Origin: Naganishia liquefaciens
Lineage: Eukaryota > Basidiomycota > Tremellomycetes > Filobasidiales > Filobasidiaceae
DNA: 64,000 nucleotides
Reading direction: 5' to 3'
Assembly (NCBI GenBank): GCA_013423385.1
Contig: BLZA01000010.1
Coordinates: 372,001-436,000, forward strand
Below are positions 47,510 through 59,779 of the stretch, one piece after another. The notes under the pieces are model-generated. The model ran no database searches. It was not told the DNA's origin and saw only the letters and a program-made list of their open reading frames with translations. Within the stretch, counting starts at the first letter, position 1, and every line of letters begins with the position of its first letter. Position numbers and translations under genes: made by a program.

Positions 47510-47737
47510 TAGCGAATGTGGCAACAATGTAGACGACGAGCCTTGAAACCGTACACACATCATCCATGAGAAAGAGAAAGAAGCCTTGATCCCACTGAAA
47601 AGCTCGAAACTGAGCCTCAATCTGACGTCACGCCGGGATCGGGAATGAGCGATGCCCGCGGAAGGAAGACTTAGACGCTATTCCCATCCAGCGAATTGGT
47701 TCCCAAGCATTTCAGACGCCAAGTCGGTTCGGCTGGG

Positions 47738-49877
47738 ATGATCCTCTCGAGTCTCGTGCAACGGACTATACAACGACATTCCTTGCGCATACCACCTAGA
47801 CTGTCCTACACAGTACTCCGCTTTCGACGATTCACGCATTTTGACCAAAAGACTACATTCATGGGGGACAATATCGTCAAGTGAGTCTTACAGATCCGCT
47901 TCTTCGCTGAGACGGCCGTTTGATCCCAGACGTAGCTTCTATGCAGGGCAGCCACCTCTGAACAGGCTCTCGTTCCACCGGAATGACACAGAACGCATGA
48001 CCGAACACCTGACAGCGTCGCATGCGCGATTCGTCCTCTTTCGAGAGGGCAAGCCGCTCTTGAGGGTTGCCGAGGAGTCGTCGTCGGGCGTAGAGGATGG
48101 GAAGAAGGAAGTCAAGTACGACGGACTGTATTTTGCTGAGTTTCGAGAAATTGAGCAATATGTTGGGGATCGGTCATTTAGGTGAGTGGTCCCTCTCTGG
48201 GACACATATCTCCCGCTGATTCACCTTTCGGCTAGTCCCGCCCCAGCTGCAGACCCGTCAACCAAGACATTCCAATCTGCCCGACTCCCGACCTCGGCTC
48301 CAACGCTTGTCTTTCTAGGCATCGACGACCGTTCGTCTTCTCCAAACGCACAAACAACTCCCGCCAAGGTTGACCCCAAGAAGCCCGAAGGCATTCCGTA
48401 TTTCGCGGTCGCTGTTCCTTCCGCAGGGGAGGAGGCAGCAGCGGGATTGGACGGATTGAGCGTTGGAAATGAGTTTGTGGAGCCTCGGTTGGCTGGATCG
48501 TCTCTTTCCCCGTGGCAAGCCAATATCTTTGCAGAAGCCAGGGCTCTCATCGGTACGCACGACCCGTCTCCTAGTGGTCACTCTCCAATTGACAAAATAT
48601 TCACCTCCCACACAACCCACACCCATATCTACAGACTGGAACGAACGGAACAAGTTCTGTGCCGGTTGCGGATCAAAGACGTATTCGCTTTGGTGTGGCT
48701 GGAAACGAGGATGCGGGAGCTTGGTCGGTGAGGGTAGGGACGGGATGGGTCAGGACGGAAAGGTCTGTCATTCGACGTGAGTGCCAGCCGTCAAGACCCA
48801 AGTGCGATTCTGCTTAGGGATTAATGAACCGCTTTTCATCAACAGAAAAGGTTTGCATAATTATGCATACCCAAGGACCGATCCGGTAATTTTGAACCTA
48901 TCCGTTAAACCTGTTCATCTGCTCAATGGTCTTGCGATGTGTGGTCCATAGGTCATCATTATGGGCATCCTAAACAGTACCGGCGACAAAATGCTGCTGG
49001 GCCGACAAGTGAGTTTCCCGAATCCTAATTGAGCTGTACATAACACTGAACAATATCCTCTATCTTAGAAAGCTTGGCCGAAGGGGATGGTATGTGCATG
49101 ACCTTCGTCCCTGGAAGGCCCCATTCTTATCTTCCTATCGTGTGTTCATCCATCTTGTTGGTATCAGTACTCGTGCCTCGCTGTAAGTTTCCGGACCAAC
49201 TGGAATCTTCTGGCTGCGGTCCGCTCATAGCTACCGTCTTTAGGGTTTCTGTGAACCCAGTGAGAGTCTGGAGGATGCGGTGAGACGAGAAGTTATGGAG
49301 GAAGCTGGCGTCGAGGTTGGGCAAGTGCGATAGTGAGTAAAGTCATGTCTTCTGTGAGGCATTTCGTGAGCTAATGCCCTTGGGACGCTCCGGCAGTTCA
49401 TCGAGTCAGCCTTGGTAAGCGTTCTTCGCTTTTTGGGGAATATACCCGATTCTAATGGTGTGTTCTCAATTTAGGCCATTCCCAAGCAATCTCATGATCG
49501 GATGTTACGGTCTTGCCACATCCGACTCGCAAGATATCCACCTCGACTTGGACAACGAGCTCGAAGACGCACGCTGGTTCACCCGGGACGAAGTTCTCGA
49601 CATGCTCTCCTCTGGAGCGAACAAGATCAGCAAAGACGAGCATAAAAAGTTTGAGCCGCCGGCAAACGCGAGCGTCGGGGGCGTGCAAGAGGGTGCCGCT
49701 CTGGCACCTGCCGAGGGCAAGTTTGCGGACAAGACGGTATCCGCCGAGCGCCAAGAGCAGGTGCGATACCGCGTGCCGCCGAGAACGGCTATTGCAGGGA
49801 TGCTGGTGGAACGATGGGCCAACGGAGAGCTGGACGAAATCAAATTTCCGAAATTGGTCCAGGGATCTCAATTGTAA
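47738..49877 (+). CDS. NPY1: NADH diphosphatase, Nudix family (Npy1/NUDT12-like)
   Basis: Hydrolyses NADH (and NAD-capped RNA in some homologues) to NMNH and AMP. The N-terminal domain includes FYAGQPPLNRLSFHRNDTER. The zinc ribbon is EARALIDWNERNKFCAGCGS and KTYSLWCGWKRGC. YPRTDPVIIMGILNS precedes the Nudix box GESLEDAVRREVMEEAGVEV, with all catalytic Glu, and then SSQPWPFPSNLMIG, typical of NADH-specific members. Two starts are possible in one open frame. The ATG at 47738 adds 41 residues rich in Arg (MILSSLVQRTIQRHSLRIPP...) that look like a mitochondrial presequence; the ATG at 47861 (MGDNIV) gives the usual cytosolic/peroxisomal form. The C-terminal tripeptide is SQL, PTS1-like. About eight introns. 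Confidence 0.92.
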
Positions 49878-50341
49878 GGGATGGCAAGCGATGACTGCAT
49901 GCGTAAATAGGTCCGGCACAAACATGAGACAATAACATACGATTGGAGCAGATATCAGGAGTAAGACATTTGTTGACCTGTGCATCGTTTTCTGCATTGC
50001 CATTGGATACGACCATGAGCTTGCCTCCTTCACGAATCCTGCATTAATCATGTATCAGCGATGTACGGGGGCCAGCTGAACGCCTCAAATTCCGTTACGC
50101 GGCAACGTTCGTGCCTCCTGAAGGGGTGATAATTACATCGGGCGCACCATGGCTCGCGGAGGCTTCTCAGTCGGTCGCAGCGCAGCGGGTGCCAGCCGGG
50201 TCCTGTGCTGTCGTCATACAAGGTGGGGACAGCGCAGAGTTGTCAAGTTAGATTGCTAGAGCGTTGAGCAGTACGACGATAAGCTCAAGAGCTCCCCCTG
50301 ATTCATCGTCAATCGTGGCGCGGCAAGAAAGAGCGACCGAG
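49878..50341. other. Intergenic, probable 5' exon region of the DUF4870-like gene
   Basis: 464 bases without a recognised gene. A true first exon of the next gene may lie here, because its second exon has no in-frame ATG. Confidence 0.4.
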
Positions 50342-51453
50342 ATGAACTTCTCCCCTTGTCAGTTCCAAGTTCATGCATCTTCGCGGGCGCCTCAGGTCTG
50401 ACTGTCTCCTTCGCATCGCCTTGATGTAGATCAAGACCCTCCTGATGCTCCGAAAGAGTCTCCTTTGCTTCCAGGAGCAGGCAAGAAAGGGAAGGCGAAG
50501 CGGCCGTGGTTCTCTAGGTATGGTGCTCTTCTTTGTTCCACGCCAGTATGGTTTCTGATATGCCTCGGTTTTAGGGATGCAAGCTCGTACGGTAATAGCT
50601 ATCAATCTGGCGGAACTGGTACAGGTCAGTATCGCCAGGTGCTCGGGCACGCAAACTGGCTAAGCTAACACCTATAAAACAGAACCGTCGTCGAATCCAT
50701 CCTACCTTTCCAACGACCCAGAATCCGGCATCGGTTCAAGTTCGGCACAATACACCTCGACTGGTGGATTTGGATCAGACGGAATGGGTGGATCTACCGG
50801 AGCGGGTCCGGCGAGTGCTAATGTCTGGGAGTCGAGATTGGGCCTGAGGGTGGACGTGTTGGCGGCATTGGCGTATCTTGGAGGACCGCTGGCCGGTAAG
50901 CAATCTAATCACGTCCATTACATTGATACTTACTCCGAGATCAACAGCCCTAGTCCTCTTGATCTTGGAAACGGTGAACGACTATGTCAGATTCCATGGT
51001 AAACCCTTCCAGCGTCATCATATTGGGACAGTAGCTGAAAGAGAGCCATTTCCGTCTGCAGCTTATCAATCCGCATTGTTAACGACACCACTGCTGGTCG
51101 TCTGGATGTTCATGCGGCTGATCGGATTCTGGGCTTGGCTTCGGTAAGCCAAAGGCTTTAACCATGGAGCCAGGTCGAAGACTGATGCATACCGACTCCA
51201 GCAAAATATTCCTGATCTTCGGCATGGTGCTCACCGCGTACACCGCCTTCCGAGCGTTCCGTGATCCGAATGCATCTCCCGGCGGTCCAGCCGCTCAGGC
51301 TCAAGCTGCCATGATGAATAATGGCGTGCTTCCGCGATTCTATTTGCCCATCATAGGGGATCTCGCTGAGAGGTGAGGTTCGTGGGTTCTCAGATATGCA
51401 GTAACGTCTGACTTTTTTCATTTGAATTGTGTAGGTGGGTTGGAGACGAATGA
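50342..51453 (+). CDS. DUF4870/UPF0132-like four-helix membrane protein
   Basis: Fungal member of the DUF4870 (UPF0132) family of small integral membrane proteins of unknown function. The N-terminal part is disordered and Ser/Gly-rich (SSYGNSYQSGGTGTEPSS). The membrane domain reads LRVDVLAALAYLGGPLA, ALVLLILETVNDYVRFHAYQ (the VRFHAxQS block is the family hallmark), SALLTTPLLVVWMFMRLIGF and IFLIFGMVLTAYTAFRAF, then a short end LPIIGDLAERWVGDE. Exon joins downstream of 50431 are firm. The 5' end is not: the ATG at 50342 is followed by an in-frame TGA, and the acceptor before DQDPPDAPKESPLLP needs a phase-1 upstream exon which I could not find. Treat the start as approximate. Confidence 0.75.
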
Positions 51454-51784
51454 GCAGGATGAGCGTATCAGAGTCGCTGCATAAACTGTTCAGAGTACGT
51501 CTGATGAATGTAGCAAAGTTGTAAGATCAGGAGGCCCTCTACCAATGAGTCATCGAGGCAAACGATATCTTTTCGTCGGAACGTTTATCGCCTATATACT
51601 TTGGACGCTCATACGCTTTCCATCGGGCAACTTGGCATGTCCATGGATTGGTCAATCGATTTGATACAATTCTCGAGCTACAAAAGACTAAATTGGACTA
51701 CAATTGCTGATACAATGGAAGACTTTGTTGGAAGGAAAGAAGATTCTAAACTTTACTGGAGATCAATCTTGAATAAACAATTGT
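51454..51784. other. Convergent intergenic
   Basis: 331 bases between two 3' ends, AT-rich. No gene seen. Confidence 0.5.
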
Positions 51785-52776
51785 TCAACTTCGCTCCGAG
51801 TAAGGCGGCAGCAAGCCGTCCTTCTCGTTCACGTCTTCGACATCGACAGTATATGTCGGAAGCGTCTCCTCGTCCTCCTTTCGAGCCGCAGCAACCTCTT
51901 CCCGTCGTCGCGCGGCCGCCTCTCCAGGGTATTCGTTACCCTCCGGGCATTCGTTGGCATAGTGATGAGCGCGGCGAATGAGGAGCGCTGTGAGCAGGGC
52001 AAGACGAAGGATGACGAGAAGCATGAGGAGGGTGGCGACGGTGAAGACGAAAAGCTCGTGCGGGGAAAGCGATTGCACCATGCGTTTAAAAGATCTGAGG
52101 CGCAAAATTATATGAGCCCTTCCTGATTTGCCTGTGTGTTGTTTTCAACTCACTTGAAGACACATCCGATTCCGCCGTGCTTTCTTGCAGCGTTACCTTC
52201 GATATATTGATAGGTTACCACACCGTCGGATCCCGTCACGAGCTTGATCACGCCGCTGTGACTCTTGAAATGGACACCATCCAAAGGTCGGCCAGGTCGA
52301 GCGACAACGGGTGCATATCGGGATGAGCTGAGCGGAGTATCGTACATCCAGGAAGGAATGAGAGATGCATCTGTCGAGGGCATGGAGTGGTCGTGTTCGC
52401 CAAGATGAGGATGCGCGCTATGCCACTTGTGGACGTGGCTGTTGGGCTGGGACTGATCGGCTCCGAGGGATGGAGAGCCGATAGAATACTTGTCGATGAA
52501 TTTCCTCCACCAGTCCGTGGAAAGTCCCTCAAAAGATTTCCCGAGATCGGAAGGCGCGCCGACGGGATGGTGCGGGACATGGGTGATCTTTCCGACGTCG
52601 ATAGTAGAATGGGGAGCCGGGGCGAATGCTTCAATGTTGACGATTCTGATGGGGATCGCGGTGGCAAGCGATGCCAGGCCTATCGGAAAAAGCTGTCAGT
52701 CGAGGATACTCCGATTGTTCGGTCTTGCAAGCTGCGTACCTGTTGCGGCCATGACCATGCCGGTGGTGAGTTTCAT
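51785..52776 (-). CDS. Unrecognised single-pass membrane protein with His-rich ectodomain and LPxY tail
   Basis: I do not recognise a family. Three exons give about 290 residues. The N-terminus is a signal peptide (MKLTTGMVMAATGLASLATA). The ectodomain of about 175 residues has a His-rich segment at roughly 94-111 (HVHKWHSAHPHLGEHDH, seven His in seventeen) and the string FKSHSGVIKLVTGSDGVVTY. One membrane segment follows at about 199-226 (LFVFTVATLLMLLVILRLAL). The cytosolic tail begins with Arg/His, is rich in Glu/Arg, and carries two LPxY motifs (LPTY at about 265, LPPY at about 282) close to the C-terminus. Such motifs can bind WW domains of Rsp5/Nedd4 ligases. The gene is divergent from chitin synthase over 383 bases. 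Exon joins restore one continuous frame, so it is very likely a real gene. Confidence 0.75.
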
Positions 52777-53159
52777 ATTGGCAAACTATGTATAGCAGTA
52801 GCGAATTTGGTGTTGGCAATGTATTGAGCGATATCGCTTCGATGGGGTCGCGCCGTGGCGGTGTGGCGAGTTGATGACAGCTGCGGAGTGGAAAGTGCGC
52901 ACGGTCCTCGATCGCCCTTTGAGACATGCGCGGGCGGGCGCTTTTTGCCGGAAAAAGGCTTGGATCCCATGTTGATGCACTTTCGACTATTATAACGTCA
53001 CAAAGTAAACACAAACAACCATCGCAGCGTTCGCAGTGACGCAGCAGGTCAGATAGGCGGACTGGTGGGAGCATCGATCTATCAAAGCACATTCCACTCG
53101 CAACTACAGGATTCCAATTCGTCCGGTACATCGTCTGCGGCCTATAATCTGCGGAAACG
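52777..53159. promoter_or_regulatory. Divergent promoter, His-rich membrane protein / chitin synthase
   Basis: 383 bases between two outward start codons, so the two genes probably share control elements. No TATA box evident. Confidence 0.5.
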
Positions 53160-56100
53160 ATGGCGTCAAACAACCGAAGCCGGAAGCCCGTGCCGGCGTA
53201 CATCCCTCCTCAGCCAGCGCTTGGCCGGCGAGTCAGCATGAACACTGGCAGCTACGAGTCGGGAGGAACAGTTCCTTGGGGTCAAAGCCGTGGATCCAAT
53301 TCACCAATCTACAGCCAGCCTCCAGCCTATCAGTCTTCCGACAGCGTGCAGTATGCAGGAACAAACGAAGAGTCCGGATACGCAGCGGAATCGACTGTCG
53401 TCTCAACGGCGCCACTTCTCTTGTCCGTGAGTGCCATGATAGCAGTGATTCCCCATTCAAAATAAACAGGCTGATACGTTTCGTTGCCCATGCAGGATCG
53501 GAACCCGCTCTCAAATTTTGAAGCCACCGTAGCCGCTTCATTCCCGACGCGGACTCCCCTCCCGACAACTCAACCGCTCGCACCGGCGATGGACCCAAAC
53601 TACCCGAGCAGATTCCAATTCCATCCCGCACCTAATTATACCAAAACTGAACCGACAACCCCGTTAGCCCCGCGGAAGAACGGAATCAGCAGGCTATTCG
53701 GAGGCCGCCAGGCAGAGTATGCTGTTCCCGAAGACCAGGAAGCGGCGGGTCTGCCCTCGCCGGTCCCGAATACGGCTCACGGCAATGGAACGCTCAGAAG
53801 ACGGCAGATGCGATCCCGCTCGCCCACTCCGATGCGAGATGACGAAGATATTGCCTACACGGCTTCTCTTGGGTATAATGGATCGCCTCTCAATCCGCAT
53901 AGAACGGGCGAGATGCTTCATGCCGTATCATCAGCTCTGGATGAGTCGATGACGGAACGGTCGATGGGCTTCAGAAGATTCGACGAAAAAGATGCGGAAT
54001 CCACCGAGGGTACCGTAGTCGACCAGGACGAACGACAGCGAAAGTACGAGTACCTGGAGCACTTGGTGTATACGAGGGAAAAGGAAGGGGCCGACATTGG
54101 AGAACAGGACTTTGAAGATGATATCGACGAGAAGGACTACGAAGAGGAGGAGCTTCTCGCAAGCAAGACCGCACACTGGGGTCCGGCGCCGCTTGGACCG
54201 GTCCAGCGACGAGGAGGCGACAAGAAAAAGAAATTCGACGTCGCCCTCACCGATGGGAACCTCGTTATGCGGCTGGACATTCCGCTCCAGCTCAAGGAAA
54301 GCCTGCGACCGTTTTTCCCAACAGAGGAAATGCTGCAGACATCATACACGGGTGTGACATGCGGCCCGGACGACTTTGTGGAGAATCATTACTCGTTGCG
54401 ACAGATCGAAGCCCGTCGGGAAACGGAGCTGATGATCGTCATTACCATGTACAACGAAGACGAGGTGTTGTTCTTGCGTACCTTGTACGGCGTTGCCAAA
54501 AATATTGCGCACCTCGAAGGAAGGAAGAACAGCAGCACGTGGGGTCCTGGCTCATGGAAAAAGGTGAACTCTGTGCTTTTGGGTTCCGCCAGGGAGTAAT
54601 GCTGACAAGAACCGTTTCAGATCGTGGTGTGCATCGTTTCCGACGGCCGAGCCAACGTTCATCCTCGAGTACTCGATATTCTCGCAACAATGGGAACCTT
54701 CCAAGCTGGTACGAAATTTCCCAACGGGCACGTCACTCGATGCTAAATCAATGATTCAACTCAGGTGCCATGCAGAGCGTGATTCAGGACAAGGATGTCA
54801 AAGCGCACGTTTTCGAGCATACGACTGCGTGCGTTTTGACGCCCGATAAAATGCAATTCAAGTTTGTCGATAACAAGGGTGTCGTGCCGATGCAGATGAT
54901 CTTTTGCCTAAAAGAGAAGAATGCCAAGTGCGCACAACTTGGCTTTCAATCTGTCTGTTCTACTCCATTGCTGATGCCGATTAATGTTCTTACAGAAAGA
55001 TCAATAGTCATCGATGGTTCTTCAACGCGTTTGCTCGCACGCTCGACGTGAGTGCATACTAACTGAGCTTTCTCGACTTGAAAAGTTCAAAACGCCTTGC
55101 TTCAATCAGCCCACGGTCTGTATCCTGCTTGATGTTGGTACTCGTCCATCGCCGAAATCATTTTACCACCTCTGGAAAGCTTTCGACAAGGGAGCGGATA
55201 TCGGAGGTGCCTGTGGAGAGATTGCTGTCTACAAGGGAAAGCGTTGGTCCAGTCTGCTGAATCCGTTAGGCGAGTTTTATGTGTGTATCCCTTCAGATTT
55301 TCCTACTGATACTTGTCCACCTAGTCGCGGCTCAAAATTTCGAATACAAGATCTCCAATATCTTGGACAAGACCACAGAAAGTGTATTTGGATATTGTGC
55401 TGTGCTACCAGGAGCCTTCTCCGCATACAGAGTGAGACGATAGTTGACGCTCGGAGATTTTGTATTCTAACTTTTGGACTCAGTGGCGAGCGTTGCAGAA
55501 TGACGAGAATGGGAAAGGCCCTCTCGCGAGCTACTTTAAGGGCGAAGAGCTCAAGGGAAAGGACGCAGATACGTTTACAGCGAACATGGTACGTCAAAGA
55601 AAGATAGTGTCAAGCGCGGGCTTCCGACTGATAGGATTTTCGATGCGATAGTACCTAGCTGAAGACCGGTAAGGAACAATGCGACGGGGAAATCCGAGAA
55701 TGAGCTGACAGGTACTTTGTGGATCAGAATCCTATGCTGGGAGATTGTGTACGTCTGATCTGATTCTATGTTGACCTCTCCGACTGAAGGCTTATTGATC
55801 GCGCAGCGCGAAACCCAACCACCGTTTCCGCCTGAAGTACGTTTCGGCGGCGGTGGCGCATACGGATGCTCCAGAAACTATCGCAGAATTTATCAGTCAG
55901 CGGCGAAGGTAAGCATTGAATGTCCAACAGAAATACAGAAATCTTTAAACCTAATCGGTAATGTGAAAGATGGTTGAACGGATCCCTTTTCGCTTTAGTG
56001 AGTGCCTCCGCATAGCAGCTTGCGCAGTGTTCTCAATATCCTTAGGTCTACTCCTTGGCCCATTTCTTCGAGATCTTCCGGAGCAAACACAGCTTCGTGA

Positions 56101-57516
56101 GAAAGATGGCATTCACGGTGCAAGCATTCTATAATGCGATCAATCTCGTATGCAGTATTTCGGCTAACAACACAACTTGCATGGGCTAACTCCCGTGCCT
56201 TACAGGTATTCCAATGGTTCAGCTTGGCGAATTTCTACATCTTCTTCGTGAGTTGAACGATTTCCTGCTCCGCCTGAAAATCGAAGTTGAATCGTCGTTG
56301 ATAGGTCATCCTGACAAAATCTCTCGAGGATCCGTCTTTCGGGGTACCTGGCATCAAGTACTTGAATGTGATCATGCAGTATGGGTATCTTGGAACCGTG
56401 ATCGCGTGCTTCCTATTTAGTATGGGCAACAGGCCGCAAGGGTAAGTCGGAGTGTATACAAAAGGATTCCGGTTGATCTAAGCAATTTCGTTCTAGCTCC
56501 ATGTGGAAGTACCGTACTGCCATTTATATTTTAGCCGCCCTCACCGTTTATATGCTTGTCTGTGCAATCATTTGTTCCGTCAAAGCGTTCCAGCAAATCG
56601 ACAACCCAATCTATGCGAGAATGATTGTATCCTTGCTTGCTACCTATGGTGTTTATGTTTTCGCCTCATTTATCGCTATGGACCCTCTGCACTTGTTGAC
56701 GTCGGCAGGACAGTATTTCTTACTTCAAGCCAGTGAGTACCCAATAATCTCGTTAACAAACAAGGCTAAAAGGCCGTTACCTTCCAATCAGCTTATTTGA
56801 ACGTTGTGAGTATACGGCGCGTTTCCTACTCGCCGTGATCCCAGTCGAACTTATTCTATCGATAGCTCAATGTATACGCCTTCTCAAATCTCCACGACTT
56901 GTCCTGTACGTTTTTGCCGTTGTCGGGATCTATGCAGGAGACTACTCACATAGTTGCCGTTTGAAGGGGGAACCAAAGGAGCGGATACAGCTGAACCGAA
57001 CCTGGGCGTGGTGAAAGGAACCGGTTCAACTGTCGCCGTCGAGCTTCTTCCGCCGGACGGCGCAGATGCGGCTTATGCGAAAAGCGTGGAGAATATCAAG
57101 ACGCGTAAAGCAGTGCCGAAGCCAGTTGGCAAGTCGGCATCGCAGCTGGAGCAGGAGACGAAAGACTACTATGTGTGTCTGCTCGGGGATTGGCAGCGGA
57201 AGGTCACTGTACTGATAATGCGATAAACCAGGCAAACTTCCGGACGAATGTGCTACTCGGCTGGGTTTTATCAAATGCCATTTTGGCAAGCCTCATTCTG
57301 GCAGGTGATGTAACGAGTAGCTTCACATCGTCATCCTCGGTATCCAGCGTATATATGATGGCTGTTCTGAGTAAGTAGCTATCGATTCCACTTACAGAAA
57401 GTCGCAACTGATTCCAGTCGTGTTGTTTCTTAGTATTCGTTGCCGCCACCTCTTTCTTCCGGTTCCTGGGTTGTATCATATATCAGATCCTGCGGCTGAG
57501 CTCCAGTTTCGCATGA
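53160..57516 (+). CDS. Chitin synthase, class I-III type
   Basis: Plasma-membrane GT2 enzyme polymerising UDP-GlcNAc into chitin. The first 300 residues are disordered and Ser/Pro-rich. The chitin-synthase N-domain begins at [19 protein letters not shown]. The catalytic core has [129 protein letters not shown] (catalytic EDR) and the product-site [13 protein letters not shown], the last split by an intron. Several membrane segments follow, ending [20 protein letters not shown]. The conserved core and C-terminal FVAxTSxFRFxG place it in division 1 (classes I-III); which class is not certain. About 20 introns, many inside the core. Length near 900 residues is normal. Confidence 0.95.
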
Positions 57517-57645
57517 GCTTGACAGCTATTTGTATGAATTCATCGGTCTGATACCCCATTCTCCTCGCAAGAAAGAGTCCAAGGGACAGTGTCCAAAGGC
57601 GAAGCAACGACATACAATAATCGCTACAGCTGTACCAGAAGGCAT

Positions 57646-59574
57646 TCATGTCGAGTTCTGCGGATGGGCAAGGCCACGAGAACTCTTGTTGGCATCCTTA
57701 AGCATGACCCTTACTTCCTCCTCGTTTACGTCCAGCCCGTGATGCTTCTTGATATGCCGACCCAGATCGTAAAGCCGTCCGAAACGATGCCTGCAACGGC
57801 TGAAAGAATCCACCGCCTCATGGGGACAGAGAAGTGGTTTCTTTTCCAGTAATGTCGTCGTTAGGCTGTGCATCCCCGTGAGCAAGTTCACTTGGTCTTC
57901 CGAAACGGCATTGCCGTCAGTCTGAGTTGCCACCAGATTGTTGGCTACGCCCTGAGATCCGCTCCTATGGCGAGCGGAAATATGTCGCTGCAGTAAGTGC
58001 TTGTGTCCGTAGGTCTTATCGCAGCCTGCGTGTGGGCAGGCAAATGGGCGAAGATTAAGATGTGCGGTCTGGTGATGGACTGTCAATGCGCGTTTCTGAT
58101 GTACGAAATAGGCTGTAAGCCAACCAGATTGTCAGAGGGATTTGGTGATACCTCTGCCTACCGTTTTGAATCGCTTGATGCATCCTTGCTCGCGACATGC
58201 GAATTCCTTCGCGAGATCGTTGGCCGACCGACGCAATTTCTTCGATTCGCCGACTTCCGCGCTGAAAGCGGTGATGCTATCAATCCGTTTGCGTTTGCGA
58301 TCAGGGATGTTCTTGGGAAGATACGAGGGATCTCGAAAATCTTCTTCATCCGAGTCATCGAAGTTATCGAGATGCTCTGCTGGAACCGCCGGATCCCTTT
58401 GCTCATTGGCAGCATCTTGAGGCATCGAGCACATAGCTAGGTCATCGCCGTGATCCGCATGGGTCTTCAGATGTTCTCGGAGATTCTTGGTGCTCTTGAA
58501 CACGCGGCCCTGATTGAGACGGAATCGATCAATGCCGGACCTCTAAACCCCGACCGAAACTCACGTTGCAATCCGGAAACGGGCACCTTGGGGGGTGTTC
58601 CGTCTTGATGTGTGCCCGGAGAGCCGACCAATTGGGAAATACGAGGCCTTCGTCCCCATGTACGTCATGCGAACACATATACCGCGAGTCGAGGTGCGTC
58701 TTTTGATGCACTTTCAGTTTCTGTGAGGTTGCAAAGCTCCAGGTACATCCGTCATGCGAGCACTTGAAAGGCTTGGTACCGGGTGGCGAATGTGTCGAAG
58801 CGACGTGCGAGCGAAGTTGATGATGTTTGGAGAACGCCATCTCGCAGTGGGGACACTACAGAAGCCAAACAGAGGACATTTAGCCGCGTATGAGTTCCTG
58901 CTCGACCAACCGGCATACCTCGTATTCGAGCGGCATATCATGCAGTTTTTCGTGTCTGCTCAAATGTTGCGCTGTCCAAAATCGCTTATCACAACCTGGA
59001 TGAGAACACGGGAAGGCTTTTTCCTCTGGCGATTGGTGTGTCCGTGCATGCGCCGCGAGGTGAGATGCCCTGATATAGTTTGCACCACATTCCGAGCATA
59101 TGTGCGGTCTCTGCGAGGCGTGAATAAATTCCCAATCAGCGATCTTGCATCTCAATCACATCACTCGCTTACCTCTCCCGTGTGTGAAAGCTCATGCTCG
59201 CGCAACTTTGCAGGTTTCGAGAATGACTTGTCACAGTCTTCTCGTGGGCACAAGTACTTCTTCGGCCGAAGCGGTTTCTTGCCCTTGATATCGATAACGG
59301 AATCGAACGGCAAATCTTCGGCATCACACGTCTTGATCTTCTTGGAAGCGGATCTTATTTCGAGCGACGAAGATGCTTTGTCTTCGAATGTTTCGCCCAG
59401 ATCTGCCACTGAGCTATACCCCGCGGCAAGGTGCAGTCTTGATAGAGCGTGTATGGAATGCTGATGATCAATCACCAGTGAGTTCGGATGTCGGGAAGGA
59501 CCAGCTTCGGCGTTTACATTGTCGCAATACAACGACTCGTACTGGACCCGGGGTCGAGCGATGGTTGCCGCCAT
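57646..59574 (-). CDS. TFIIIA: Transcription factor IIIA, C2H2 zinc-finger protein
   Basis: 5S rRNA gene transcription factor with about nine C2H2 fingers. The N-terminal tail (MAATIARPRVQYESLYCDN) carries a basic KGKKPLRPKK before finger 1 (YLCPREDCDKSFSKPAKLRE). Next PHICSECGANYIRASHLAAH, FPCSHPGCDKRFWTAQHLSR, CPHCEMAFSKHHQLRSHV, FKCSHDGCTWSFATSQKLKV, a degenerate finger around YMCSHDVHGDEG, CPFPDCNVSFGRGL, GRVFKSTKNLREHLKTH, an acidic spacer with PDRKRKRID, and two last fingers (FACREQGCIKRFKT, FACPHAGCDKTYGHKHLLQR). The final CRHRFGRLYDLGRHIKKHH is the family's C-terminal finger. The long spacer between fingers 8 and 9 recalls the split arrangement of yeast TFIIIA. Fingers were assembled over about six introns. 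Confidence 0.88.
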
Positions 59575-59779
59575 GTTGAAGCCGCGCGAGGATGTTCCTC
59601 TATCCTAGTGAGGCCGATGGAGTGGTCGACCGGCGATGTGGTCGACAGATCAAGAGCAGGGATGCAGTCAATGCCAGCGGTCCATGTCTCGCTAATGTGA
59701 TCACAAACGCGCTCTTTCGGCTAGGCGAAAAACATTTTGCTCCCGCGCACATGACAGCAGATTGCGAGATGACCAAGAC
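59575..59779. promoter_or_regulatory. Shared divergent promoter TFIIIA / phosphoesterase-domain gene
   Basis: 205 bases between outward start codons; both promoters must share it. Confidence 0.5.
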
